Below the pieces are notes generated by a model that saw only the letters and a list, made by a program, of their open reading frames with translations, ran no database searches and was not told where the DNA came from. From contig JAJTCN010000081.1 of NCBI GenBank assembly GCA_021323335.1, positions 1 through 41,232 on the forward strand: a stretch of 41,232 nt of DNA. Direction: 5' to 3'. Within the stretch, counting starts at the first letter, position 1, and every line of letters begins with the position of its first letter. This document shows positions 28,057 through 36,064 of this stretch, in pieces. A program made the position numbers and the translations under genes. This DNA comes from Ramlibacter sp. Its GTDB lineage: Bacteria > Pseudomonadota > Gammaproteobacteria > Burkholderiales > Burkholderiaceae_C.

Positions 28057-28940
28057 AGGCCGGCGATGTGGGCGGCGATGCGCTGTCGCATCGCCTCGTC
28101 CGGCATCCGGCCGCGCGCCGCGGCGAGGTTCTCGCGGACGTGGTCGACGCGGCGCGTCGCCGGGATGGCGCAGGTGACGGCGGGATGGCTGACGATGAAC
28201 TTGAGGACGACCTGGGCCCAGTTCACGCAGTCGATGTCCGCCGCGAACGCGGGCAGCGGATGCCTCTGCAGCTTGCGCAGCAATGCGCCCTCCTGGAACG
28301 GTCGGTTCACCAGCACGGCGATGCCGCGCTCCGCGGCCAGCGGCAGCAGGCGCTGCTCCGCTTCGCGATCCACCGGGTTGTACGTGAACTGCACGAAGTC
28401 CAGCCGCTGCGTGCGCATGACCTCCTCGAACTCGCGGTGGCGGCGGCCCTCGGAGGTGGTGATGCCCACGTAGCGCAGCTTGCCCTCGGCCTTCATCCGC
28501 TGCAGCAGCGGCAACTGCTTTTCCCAGGCGAGCAGGTTGTGGACCTGCAGCAGGTCGAAGCGGGGCACCTGCCAGAGCCGGCGCGAGGCTTCGACCTGCG
28601 CGGGGCCGTCGCCGCCGGTCCAGACCTTGTCCGCGCTGAACGCCCGCTCCTGCGCCTTCAGCGCGGCCAGCGCATCGCCCACCACGCCCTGGGAGGAGCC
28701 GTACATGGGCGAGGAGTCGATGACGCGGCCGCCGCCCTCCAGGAAGGCGCGCACTACCTGCGCGCATTGCGCGCGCGCCGGCGGATCCTGCCCCACGTTG
28801 AAGGTGATCCAGGTGCCCAGGCCCACGCGCGGAATGGCTTCGCCGCTGGCAGGGATCGCGCGCGCGAGCAGCGAAGGCTGGGCCCCCGCCTGGCCGGCGG
28901 CGGCGAGGGAAGACCACTGCAGCAAGGTGCGGCGCTTCAT
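28053..28940 (-). CDS. Secreted aldo/keto reductase family protein
   Basis: A 295-residue TIM-barrel protein of the aldo/keto reductase family. A twin-arginine-like leader (MKRRTLLQWSSLAAAG) suggests export already folded with cofactor. The barrel shows VGLGTWITF, GGGRVIDSSPMYGSSQGVVG and LLQVHNLL, with the catalytic Asp/Tyr in the second and His in the third. The usual catalytic Lys is less clear (the ADKVWTGG region), so activity is not certain. It heads a two-gene operon with the DUF6064-like gene. Confidence 0.83.
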   Translation of the reverse strand: MKRRTLLQWSSLAAAGQAGAQPSLLARAIPASGEAIPRVGLGTWITFNVGQDPPARAQCAQVVRAFLEGGGRVIDSSPMYGSSQGVVGDALAALKAQERAFSADKVWTGGDGPAQVEASRRLWQVPRFDLLQVHNLLAWEKQLPLLQRMKAEGKLRYVGITTSEGRRHREFEEVMRTQRLDFVQFTYNPVDREAEQRLLPLAAERGIAVLVNRPFQEGALLRKLQRHPLPAFAADIDCVNWAQVVLKFIVSHPAVTCAIPATRRVDHVRENLAAARGRMPDEAMRQRIAAHIAGL

Positions 28941-28995
28941 GCGGCCAGCCTAGCACGCGTTCCAGCGCTTAGGATGGCCGGCAACGGAGGTGTGC

Positions 28996-29565
28996 ATGAC
29001 CCGAGCGAGGATGTGGCGTTGGCTGCTGGCCGGCCTGCTGTCGACCGCGGCGACGCTGGCGCAAGCCGACGACGCCCTGTGGGCACTGCTGCAGAAGGGC
29101 GGCCAGGTGGTGCTGGTGCGGCACGCCCTGACCGACCCCGGCGTCGGCGACCCGCCGGGCTTCCAGCTGGCCGAGTGCCGCACGCAGCGCAACCTGGGCG
29201 AGGAAGGTCGTGGCGAGGCCCGCCGTCTCGGCGAGGCGCTGCGCGCGCGCCGGGTGCCCGTGGCGGGCGTGCTCTCCAGTCCGTGGTGCCGCTGCCTGGA
29301 GACCGCGCAACTCGTGTTCGGCCGGGCCGCGCAGCCGCAACCCGCGCTGGGCAACCTGTTCGGCCGGCCCGAGCGCGAAGCGCAGCAGGTCGCGGAGTTG
29401 CGCAAGCTGGTGCGGCCGGTGCAGGGCGGCAACCTGTTCCTCGTGACGCATGGCTCCACCACGCTGGCGCTCACCGGCGTGTCGCCGGCGACGGCGGAGA
29501 TGGTGGTGCTGACGCCCGAGGCAGGCGGCGGTTTTCGGGTGGCAGGGCGCCTGCGGGCGCCCTAA
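28996..29565 (+). CDS. Secreted histidine phosphatase family protein
   Basis: A 189-residue protein with a signal peptide ending near LAQA (residue 22). The phosphatase motif is VVLVRHALTDPG, with RHA in place of the common RHG. The second catalytic histidine is in LVTHGSTTLAL, and SSPWCRCLETAQL supplies the conserved Arg region. Substrate unknown. The ATG is preferred because GGAGG lies 5 bases before it. The GTG two codons upstream overlaps that site. Its end overlaps the convergent gene by four bases. Confidence 0.85.
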   Translation: MTRARMWRWLLAGLLSTAATLAQADDALWALLQKGGQVVLVRHALTDPGVGDPPGFQLAECRTQRNLGEEGRGEARRLGEALRARRVPVAGVLSSPWCRCLETAQLVFGRAAQPQPALGNLFGRPEREAQQVAELRKLVRPVQGGNLFLVTHGSTTLALTGVSPATAEMVVLTPEAGGGFRVAGRLRAP

Positions 29566-30263
29566 TCGATGACCGGCTGCGGCGGCTGGAAGACGCTCCA
29601 GCGGCCGTCCTTGAACAGGTACAGGCCGGAGGAGATGCGGGTGCGGTCGTTGCTGACGAACAGGGCGGCCGCGCTGAAGCGCAGCGAGGCGATCGCCGCC
29701 GAGTCGTCCGCCTTGGCGAACACCAGCCCGCCGCGCCCCGGCACCGCCGCGACGAGGCCCGCGGGGGAATGCCGCAGCTGGTCCAGCCAGAACGCGCGGT
29801 CCAGAAAGTAGCTGCTGTCCAGGTCCGGCGAATTGCCCTGCACCTGCATCAGGCCGCCGGACCAGGGCGCCGCGACCGGTTGCCCGTAGCGGCGCCGCAG
29901 GTTGTCGACGGCGCGGGCCAGCGCCTGCTCCGGCGAAAGGCGCAGCTTCTCCAGGTCCTCGGGTGACGCGCTCTGCACGCGGCGCTCGCCGTCGAACACC
30001 AGGCGCAGGTGCATGTCGCCCAGGTACTGGAACCAGCTGGCCTCGAATTCGATCTCACGGCCGTCGGAGAGCTGCGCCTTGATCTTGCCGAAGGGCTTGA
30101 GCGCTTCGTCCTGCTTGTTCGCGCCGGGCGATTCGCGCAGCACCACCAGCAGGTTCTGCGCGCTGACATCGAAGCGCTCGGGCTCCTGGTCGGCGGCCGG
30201 CGCGCCGGTGGTGACGGCCAGCATCGCGCCCCAGGCGCACAGCGATCGCAGCAGGTGCTTCAT
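29562..30263 (-). CDS. Secreted protein of unknown function (DUF1444-like)
   Basis: A 233-residue protein with a signal peptide ending near GAPAAD (about residue 23). The rest has a layout recalling DUF1444 proteins: a phosphate-free soluble domain with LSPEQALARAVDNLRRRYG, a block around SYFLDRAFWLDQL, and GLVAAVPGRGGLVFAKAD. The family match is tentative. The upstream ATG at 30302 lies outside a plausible signal sequence, so MKHLLRSLCAWGAML is used as the start. Confidence 0.7.
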   Translation of the reverse strand: MKHLLRSLCAWGAMLAVTTGAPAADQEPERFDVSAQNLLVVLRESPGANKQDEALKPFGKIKAQLSDGREIEFEASWFQYLGDMHLRLVFDGERRVQSASPEDLEKLRLSPEQALARAVDNLRRRYGQPVAAPWSGGLMQVQGNSPDLDSSYFLDRAFWLDQLRHSPAGLVAAVPGRGGLVFAKADDSAAIASLRFSAAALFVSNDRTRISSGLYLFKDGRWSVFQPPQPVID

Positions 30264-30467
30264 CGGGAACCCTCCGTCCTGCGTCCATGGTGCAAGCTCC
30301 ACCTGCCATGCGCAACAACCATGTGCATGCGCGGCGGCGATAGTGCGGCTGCGCGTCGGCTGCGTGCAACGCCATTCGTTACCCTTCTTGCGTCAAGCGG
30401 TGTACTTGTAATAGGGGGGCTGCGTAGCATCGGCAGCTCTTCACTTCCACACTCAGAGGCTCGCTCC

Positions 30468-31007
30468 ATGGCATTGCAATCCCCCTTCTTCAACAACAAC
30501 GGTGCAAAGCGCGAAGAGGCGTATCCCCGTGGCGGCGTGAGCCCCAACGCCGCGGCGCAGGCGAACGCGCAGGCCAATGCCGCCGCCGCCGCCACGGTCC
30601 CCGCCGCGACGACGGGCGTGAAGGAAGGCGAGAGCAAGCTGACCGTCGGCCCGAACATCAAGCTCAAGGGCGTGGAGATCACGGACTGCGACACGCTGGT
30701 GGTGGAAGGCTCGGTGGAAGCGACAATGGATTCGCGCGTGATCCAGATCTCCGAGCGCGGCTCCTTCAAGGGCTCCGCCGAGATCGACGTCGCCGAGATC
30801 CGCGGCCTGTTCGAAGGCAACCTCACCGTGCGCCAGAAGCTGATGATCTACTCCACCGGCAAGGTGACGGGCAAGGTGCGCTACGGCAAGGTGGTGATCG
30901 AGGAGGGCGGCCAGCTCTCCGGCGAGATCGAAGCCGTGACCGGCGCCATCGGCAACAAGCCGACGCCCGCCGCCGCGGGAGCACGCCCGCTGCAGCCGGT
31001 GCAGTGA
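30468..31007 (+). CDS. Bactofilin (polymer-forming cytoskeletal protein)
   Basis: A 179-residue bactofilin. The first 60 residues are an Ala/Asn-rich disordered tail. The beta-helix core follows with GPNIKLKGVEITDCDTLVVEG, GSFKGSAEIDVAEIRGLFEG and GKVTGKVRYGKVVIEEGG, the short repeating turns of the family. The C-terminal tail is Pro/Ala-rich. Bactofilins form membrane-associated filaments that organise cell-wall enzymes or surface structures. It is a single gene here, with a repeat 9 bases after the stop. The 204 bases upstream hold no gene. Confidence 0.9.
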   Translation: MALQSPFFNNNGAKREEAYPRGGVSPNAAAQANAQANAAAAATVPAATTGVKEGESKLTVGPNIKLKGVEITDCDTLVVEGSVEATMDSRVIQISERGSFKGSAEIDVAEIRGLFEGNLTVRQKLMIYSTGKVTGKVRYGKVVIEEGGQLSGEIEAVTGAIGNKPTPAAAGARPLQPVQ

Positions 31008-31016
31008 TTGCCAGGA

Positions 31017-31086
31017 TGGCGGGGTCGCTAGCGCGAACCCGCCCTACCGGGCCCGGCGTAGGGCGGGTTCGCGAAGCGACCCCGCC
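31017..31086. repeat. Intergenic palindromic repeat, GGGGTCGC type (copy 4)
   Basis: The left arm TGGCGGGGTCGCTAGCGCG... to ...CCGCCCTAC and right arm GTAGGGCGGG... to ...GCGACCCCGCC pair over about 29 bases. It is close to copy 2 at 10075. It fills the whole space between the convergent bactofilin and isomerase genes and could end both transcripts. Confidence 0.85.
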
Positions 31087-31092
31087 GTCCCG

Positions 31093-31971
31093 TCAGACGG
31101 CGGTCTTGTGCCGCGCGATGCAGGTGTCCAGCACCTCGTCGTGCGGCCGCTGCCACCAGTTGCCGGTGGAGAAGATCTCCACCTCGCTGTAGCCTTCGAA
31201 GCCTTGGGCCTCGACCCAGCCGCGGATGCGCGGGATGTCGATGACGCCGTCGCCCATCATCCCGCGGTCGTTCAGCAGGTCGGTGGTCGGCGTCAGCCAG
31301 TCGCAGACGTGGAAGGCCAGCAGGCGGTCCTTGCCGGCCCGCGCGATCTGCTGCTGCAGCTTCGGGTCCCACCAGACGTGGTACACGTCGACGGCAACCC
31401 CGATGGACCCGGTCCGTTTCGGGTCAAGCTCGTCGCAGACGTCGAGCGCCTGCTCCATCGTGTTGATGCACGCCCGGTCCGCCGCGTACATCGGATGCAG
31501 CGGCTCGATGGCCAGCGGCATGCGCGCCTGCCGGGCGTAGTCCAGCAGGTCGGCGATGCCGTCGCGAACCTGGGAGCGCGCCAGCGCGATGTCCTTGTGC
31601 GCGGCCCGGCCCTGCAGGGCGCCTGGCAGGGCCCCGACCACCAGCACCAGGCACTTCGCGTTCAGTTCGGCGGCTTCGTCCACTGCGCGTCGGTTGTCGT
31701 CGCGCGCCGCCTTCAGGCCCGCGGCATCGGCGGCGGGGAACATGCCGCCACGGCAGTAGCCCGAGAGCTCCAGGCCGTGGCTGCGCACCAGCCGCGAAAT
31801 CTCCGGCAGGCCGGCCGCCGCCACCTGGTCGCGCCACGGCGAGATGGCGCGGATGCCCCGTCGCACGCAGGCCTCGATGATTTGCGGCAGCGGCAGGTCC
31901 GCCCCGCTGCTCTTGCGGATGGTGGCCGTGTTGATCGACAGCCAGCGGTGGTCCCGCGAGAAGTCCCGCAT
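31093..31971 (-). CDS. Sugar phosphate isomerase/epimerase family TIM barrel
   Basis: A 292-residue AP-endonuclease-2-fold protein of the group that includes IolE, IolI and xylose-isomerase-like enzymes. Likely metal-site residues are seen in AIEPLHPMYAADRACIN, VAVDVYHVWWDP, LLAFHVCDW and the closing YSEVEIFS. It is the last gene of the Bug-dehydrogenase-DUF993 run, starting 1 base after the DUF993 stop. It probably isomerises the keto product of the dehydrogenase. Substrate unknown. Confidence 0.85.
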   Translation of the reverse strand: MRDFSRDHRWLSINTATIRKSSGADLPLPQIIEACVRRGIRAISPWRDQVAAAGLPEISRLVRSHGLELSGYCRGGMFPAADAAGLKAARDDNRRAVDEAAELNAKCLVLVVGALPGALQGRAAHKDIALARSQVRDGIADLLDYARQARMPLAIEPLHPMYAADRACINTMEQALDVCDELDPKRTGSIGVAVDVYHVWWDPKLQQQIARAGKDRLLAFHVCDWLTPTTDLLNDRGMMGDGVIDIPRIRGWVEAQGFEGYSEVEIFSTGNWWQRPHDEVLDTCIARHKTAV

Positions 31972-31972
31972 G

Positions 31973-33157
31973 TCACTCCACCCCGTGCAGCGCCAGCAGC
32001 GTGCGCATGCGGCGCACCGCCAGATCCGGCTGCTCCAGCAGGTTGGCCGCATCGGCCAGCCGGAACAGCTCGGCGAAGTGCGGCAGGCTGCGCGTGCTCT
32101 GCTGCCCGCCCACCATGGCGAAATGCTTCTGGTGCCCGTTCAGCCAGGCCATGAACACCACGCCGGTCTTGTAGAAGCGGGTGGGCGCCGCGAAGATGTG
32201 GCGCGACAGCGGCACCGTCGGGCCGAGGATGGCGTGGAACCGGTCGATGTTGCCCTGCGCCAGTTCGCCCAGCGCCGCGCTCGCGGCAGGGGCGATGGCG
32301 TCGAAGATCCCCAGCAGCGCATCGCTCTTGCCGTGCACCGGCTCGCTTCCGTGGCCGTCGCCGGCGATCAGCTCCGCATAGTTGAAGTCGTCGCCGGTGT
32401 ACATGCGCACCCCCGCAGGCAGGCGGCGGCGCATGGCGATCTCCTTGTCCTTGTCCAGCAGCGAGATCTTGATGCCGTCCACCTTGGACGGGTGCGCCGC
32501 GATGATGCCGAGCGCCGTGTCCATGGCGGCGTCCACGTCCTTCGTGCCCCAGTAACCCGCCAGCGCCGGATCGAACATGTCGCCGAGCCAGTGCAGCACG
32601 ACCGGTTGCTTCGCCTGCGACAGGATGCGGTCGTACACGCGCTCGTAGTCGGCCGGTCCCTTCGCCACCTTCGCCAGGGCGCGGCTGGCCATCACGATCA
32701 GCTTCCCGCCGAGCTTCTCGATGGCGGCCATCTGCTCCTCGTAGGCGCGGATCACGTCGTCGACGGTCTTCGCATTCTCGGGAGCGAGGTGGTCCGTGCC
32801 GCAACCCGAAGCGACCAGCGCGCCGGGCACGTCGCGCGCCGCGTCGAGCGAGCGGCGGATCAGCTCCAGCGAGGTCGGCCAGTCCAGGCCCATGCCGCGC
32901 TGCGCCGTGTCCATCGCTTCCGCGACGCCCAGGCCAAGCGACCACAGGTGGCGGCGGTAGGCGATGGTGGCGTCCCAGTCCACCGCGCACTGCAGCCACG
33001 GGTCGACGGCCGCCAGCGGATCGGCCACCACGTGGGCCGCCGAGTAGGCGATGCGGTTGAACTTCACGCCCCTGGCGGGCTTCACCGGAGAAGTGCCGCG
33101 CAGCGCGTAGGTTTCCAGCGCGCCGCGCGCGCTGGGCAGCGTCAGGGTCAGGGCCAT
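31973..33157 (-). CDS. DUF993 protein (dihydrodipicolinate synthase-like fold)
   Basis: A 394-residue protein of the uncharacterised DUF993 family, annotated in databases as dihydrodipicolinate synthase-like. Recognisable blocks are RIAYSAAHVVADPLA, SLGLGVAEAMDTAQRGMGLDW, LHWLGDMFDPALAGYWG and KVDGIKISLLDKDKE, where the Lys of KIS is in the place of a Schiff-base lysine. If that holds, it would be an aldolase or dehydratase. It lies between a dehydrogenase and an isomerase in one operon, a setting that suggests a carbon-carbon cleaving step. This function is an inference. Confidence 0.82.
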   Translation of the reverse strand: MALTLTLPSARGALETYALRGTSPVKPARGVKFNRIAYSAAHVVADPLAAVDPWLQCAVDWDATIAYRRHLWSLGLGVAEAMDTAQRGMGLDWPTSLELIRRSLDAARDVPGALVASGCGTDHLAPENAKTVDDVIRAYEEQMAAIEKLGGKLIVMASRALAKVAKGPADYERVYDRILSQAKQPVVLHWLGDMFDPALAGYWGTKDVDAAMDTALGIIAAHPSKVDGIKISLLDKDKEIAMRRRLPAGVRMYTGDDFNYAELIAGDGHGSEPVHGKSDALLGIFDAIAPAASAALGELAQGNIDRFHAILGPTVPLSRHIFAAPTRFYKTGVVFMAWLNGHQKHFAMVGGQQSTRSLPHFAELFRLADAANLLEQPDLAVRRMRTLLALHGVE

Positions 33158-33169
33158 ATGCGGTGCTCC

Positions 33170-34333
33170 TCAGAACTTCAGCGGCGGCACGTCGACGAAG
33201 CGGCGTTCCTTCCAGCTTTGCAGCGCTGCCTCCACCAGCTGCACGCCCTTGGCGCCCTCCGGCAGCGTCCACTTGTAGGGCGCGTCTTCCACCACGTGGC
33301 GGATGAAGGCTTCCCACTGGATCTTGAAGCCGTTGTCGTACACCTGCGTGTCCGGCACTTCCTGCCACTGCTCGCTGAAGTTCATGGTGTTCTTCACGTC
33401 CGGGTTCCACACGGGACGCGGCGTGTTCACGCGGCTCTGCGCCTTGCATTCGGTCAGGGTCGCCACCGCCGAGCCATGGGTGCCGTCGACGTGGAAGGTG
33501 ACCAGGTCTTCCCGGTTCACGCGGGTGGCCCACGACATGTTCAGCTGCGCGATCACCGGCTCGCCGTTGTGGCCCACCAGCTCCGCGATCGCGTACGCGG
33601 CGTCGTCGGCGGTCGCCTGGTAGGGCTTGCCTTCTTCGTCCCAGCGCTGCGGGATGTGGGTGGCGCCCAGGCAGCTGATGGACTTGACCTCGCCGAACAG
33701 GTTGTCCAGCACGTAGCGCCAGTGGCACATCATGTCCAGGATCATCCCGCCGCCGTCCTCGGCGCGGTAGTTCCAGCTGGGGCGCTGGATCGGCTGCAGG
33801 TCGCCCTCGAACACCCAGTAGCCGAACTCCAGCCGCAGCGACAGCATGCGGCCGAAGAAGCCGGCGCGCCGCAGCATGTCCAGCTTGCGCAGCCCGGGCA
33901 GGAACAGCTTGTCCTGCACCGCGCCGTGCTTCAGGCCGGACTTCTCCGCGATCTTGGCGATCTCGACCGCTTCGCCCAGCGTGGTGGCGATGGGCTTTTC
34001 GCAGTACACGTGCTTGCGCGCGCGCAGCGCCTTGGCCAGCAGCTTGGGCCGCATCTGGGTGGTGCCGGCGTCGAAGAAGACGGTGTCGTCCGGGTTGGCC
34101 AGCGCGGCGTCGAGGTCCGTGCCCCAGCGGGCGATGCCGTGCGCCTTGGCCAGGGCCTCGATCTTCTCGGCGTTGCGGCCGACCAGGATCGGGTCCGGCA
34201 TGACCTTGTCGCCATTGGAGAGCGTGACGCCGCCCTGGTTGCGGATCGCCACGATGGAGCGGATCAGGTGCTGGTTCATGCCCATGCGTCCGGTGACGCC
34301 GTGCATGATGATTCCGAGTCTCTGGGTGGGCAT
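33170..34333 (-). CDS. Gfo/Idh/MocA family dehydrogenase
   Basis: A 387-residue NAD(P)-dependent oxidoreductase. It opens with LGIIMHGVTGRMGMNQHL as dinucleotide-binding turn, has the family's EKPIATTLGEAVEIAK (Lys of the EKP motif, residues near 108) and a C-terminal substrate domain. Family members oxidise sugars, cyclitols or sugar acids. It is the second gene of the operon behind a Bug receptor and probably oxidises the imported compound. Confidence 0.88.
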   Translation of the reverse strand: MPTQRLGIIMHGVTGRMGMNQHLIRSIVAIRNQGGVTLSNGDKVMPDPILVGRNAEKIEALAKAHGIARWGTDLDAALANPDDTVFFDAGTTQMRPKLLAKALRARKHVYCEKPIATTLGEAVEIAKIAEKSGLKHGAVQDKLFLPGLRKLDMLRRAGFFGRMLSLRLEFGYWVFEGDLQPIQRPSWNYRAEDGGGMILDMMCHWRYVLDNLFGEVKSISCLGATHIPQRWDEEGKPYQATADDAAYAIAELVGHNGEPVIAQLNMSWATRVNREDLVTFHVDGTHGSAVATLTECKAQSRVNTPRPVWNPDVKNTMNFSEQWQEVPDTQVYDNGFKIQWEAFIRHVVEDAPYKWTLPEGAKGVQLVEAALQSWKERRFVDVPPLKF

Positions 34334-34359
34334 GGGAGTGTTCCTGTCTTCCTGTGCGG

Positions 34360-35279
34360 TCAGTTCTGCACTTGCAGGCCGGCGGCCTTCACCAGTGCGG
34401 CGTTGCTCTTGATCTCGTCGCGGACGTAGGCGTCGAACTGCGCCGGCTCCAGCGTCCAGGCGTCGGCGCCCAGGGTCAGGAAGCGTTCCTTCACCTCCGG
34501 CGTGGCCAGGGCCTTCACCACCTCGTCCTGCAGGCGGTTGACGATGGCGGGCGGCGTGCCCTTGGGCGCGAACATTCCGATCCAGAAGTTGAACTCGGAG
34601 CCGGGCACGCCCGCTTCGGCGGTGGTCGGCACCTGGGGCAGGGCGGCGGCGCGGCGCGGCGAGCCGACGGCCAGCCGACGCGTCCGGCCATCACCTCCGT
34701 CACGGCTTCGGCCGAGCCCTTGAAGGGGATGTTCTGCGCGTCGATCTTCGCGGCCAGCTTGAACTTCTCGGCGTTCAGGTGGGTGGCGCTGCCCTGGCCG
34801 GCGGAAGCGAAGTTCAGCTTGCCCGGGTTGGCGCGGCCATAGGCCAGCAGTTCCTGCAGGGTCTTGATGTTCTTGGAGGGCGAGATCACCAGCACATTGG
34901 GCGTGGAGGAGATCGGCGTGACGGGGACGAAGTCCGCCAGCGTGTCGAACGGCAGCTTGGCGAAGGTGTGCGGGCTGACGGTGTGCGACGAGGAATGGAC
35001 CATGATCGTGTAGCCGTCCGGCGCGGCCGTGGCCACCGCCGCCTGGCCGATGGTGCCGCTGGCGCCGGCGCGGTTCTCCACCACCAGCGTCTGGCCCATG
35101 CTCTGGCCCATCTTGTCGGCGATGGCGCGGGCGATGATGTCCGTGGTGCTGCCGGCCGGGAAGGGCACGATCACCTTGATGGGCTTGTTCGGGTAGCCGG
35201 CCTGCGCCGCGACGGCGAACGGGGCGGCCGCCGCGAAGGCGGCGAGGGTGGCGACGAGGGTGCGGCGGGTGAACGTCAT
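34360..35279 (-). pseudogene. Bug-type tripartite tricarboxylate receptor, internal deletion and frameshift
   Basis: The first 200 or so residues are a normal Bug receptor: signal peptide to VAAQA, then VIVPFPAGSTTDIIARAIA, APDGYTIMVHSSSH, GKLNFASAGQGSATHLNAE. After EVMAGRV near position 34680 about 20-25 residues are missing (the DFFF... to ...LAV part of the family), and reading resumes out of frame in a stretch that should read AALPQVPTTAEAGVPG. The rest to the stop is normal. The direct repeat AGCCGACG flanks the join 11 bp apart. AAGGAG precedes the ATG. Without a frame correction the operon has no working receptor of its own. Confidence 0.85.
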
Positions 35280-35310
35280 GGCTTGTCTCTGCTCCTTGGT
35301 GGATGGCGTC

Positions 35311-35355
35311 AATTCACTGACTGGTGAATTATAGGGCGCGGCTTGGCCGTGGCAA
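35311..35355 (-). promoter_or_regulatory. Promoter and TetR operator of the Bug/dehydrogenase/DUF993 operon
   Basis: On the minus strand a -35 box TTGCCA (35350-35355), a 16-bp spacer and a perfect TATAAT (35328-35333) precede the Bug gene. The perfect dyad AATTCAC-N6-GTGAATT at 35311-35330 overlaps the end of the -10 and the expected start point. A near copy, with the same 6-bp centre, lies at 36034-36053 in the tetR promoter. Confidence 0.68.
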
Positions 35356-35372
35356 GCCCTGCGGGCGGTTGG

Positions 35373-36026
35373 CTATTCGGGCACGAAGAGGTAGCCCAGG
35401 ATCACGTCCGTCATGTGCGACAGGCGCTCGCTGCGGGCTTTGGGGGACAGCAGGTCGCGGCCGAAGATCGCCGACAGGGTGTGGCTGTTGGACAGGTAGA
35501 AATAGGCCAGGCCGGCGATGGAGACGTAGAGCTGCACGGGATCGACGCCGCCGCGGAAGATGCCCTCGCGTCGGCCGCGCTCGAGCACGACGGCGAGCGA
35601 CTCGATCAGCGGGGAGTTCAGCTGGCGGGCCCGGTCCGACTCGGTGAGGTGCCGCGCCTTGTGCAGGTTGGCGCTGTTCAGCAGGGTGAGGAACTCCGGG
35701 TGCGCGATGAAGTAGTCCCAGGTGAATTCGACGAGCCGCCGCACCGCGGTCGCGGGGTCGAGCTCCGCCAGGTGCAGGTTCGCCTCCTCGGTGCGGATGT
35801 CGCGATAGGCCTGCTCCAGCACCGCCTGGAACAGCTGCTCCTTGTCGGCGAAGTAGTAGTAGATCAGCCGCTTGTTCAGGCCCGCGCGTTCGGCGATGCG
35901 GTCGACGCGCGCGCCCCCCAGCCCGTACTCGGCGAATTCGTCGCGAGCCGCTGCTAGGATGGTGCTCTGCGAGCGGTCCGCATCGCGCAGCCGCTCTTCA
36001 CCGCCACCGCTCTGGTCTTTGGCCAT
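35373..36026 (-). CDS. TetR family transcriptional regulator
   Basis: A 217-residue repressor. The helix-turn-helix covers about residues 22-68 (ILAAARDEFAEYGLGGARVDRIAERAGLNK split over two helices, then YYYFADKEQLF), followed by a ligand domain of the kind seen in AcrR/RutR relatives. It lies upstream of the Bug operon on the same strand and divergent from the ThDP enzyme, with matching dyads at both promoters. The predicted -10 lies only 5 bases before the ATG, so the transcript may be leaderless. Confidence 0.9.
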   Translation of the reverse strand: MAKDQSGGGEERLRDADRSQSTILAAARDEFAEYGLGGARVDRIAERAGLNKRLIYYYFADKEQLFQAVLEQAYRDIRTEEANLHLAELDPATAVRRLVEFTWDYFIAHPEFLTLLNSANLHKARHLTESDRARQLNSPLIESLAVVLERGRREGIFRGGVDPVQLYVSIAGLAYFYLSNSHTLSAIFGRDLLSPKARSERLSHMTDVILGYLFVPE

Positions 36027-36031
36027 GGCCG

Positions 36032-36060
36032 ATAATTCACCAAACAGTTAATCAAGTCAA
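36032..36060 (-). promoter_or_regulatory. tetR promoter with second operator copy
   Basis: On the minus strand TTGACT (36055-36060), a 17-bp spacer and AATTAT (36032-36037) form a candidate promoter for tetR. Inside it lies AATTCAC-N6-GTTAATC (36034-36053), matching the dyad at 35311 in one arm fully and in five of seven positions of the other. The ThDP enzyme starts 5 bases beyond, so one site could control both directions. Confidence 0.6.
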
Positions 36061-36064
36061 GCAC

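Noticed and set aside
30380..30420. Sigma-70 promoter for the bactofilin gene (TTGCGT and TAATAG)
   Set aside because: The spacing of about 15 bp is too short and no second element supports it; left unannotated.
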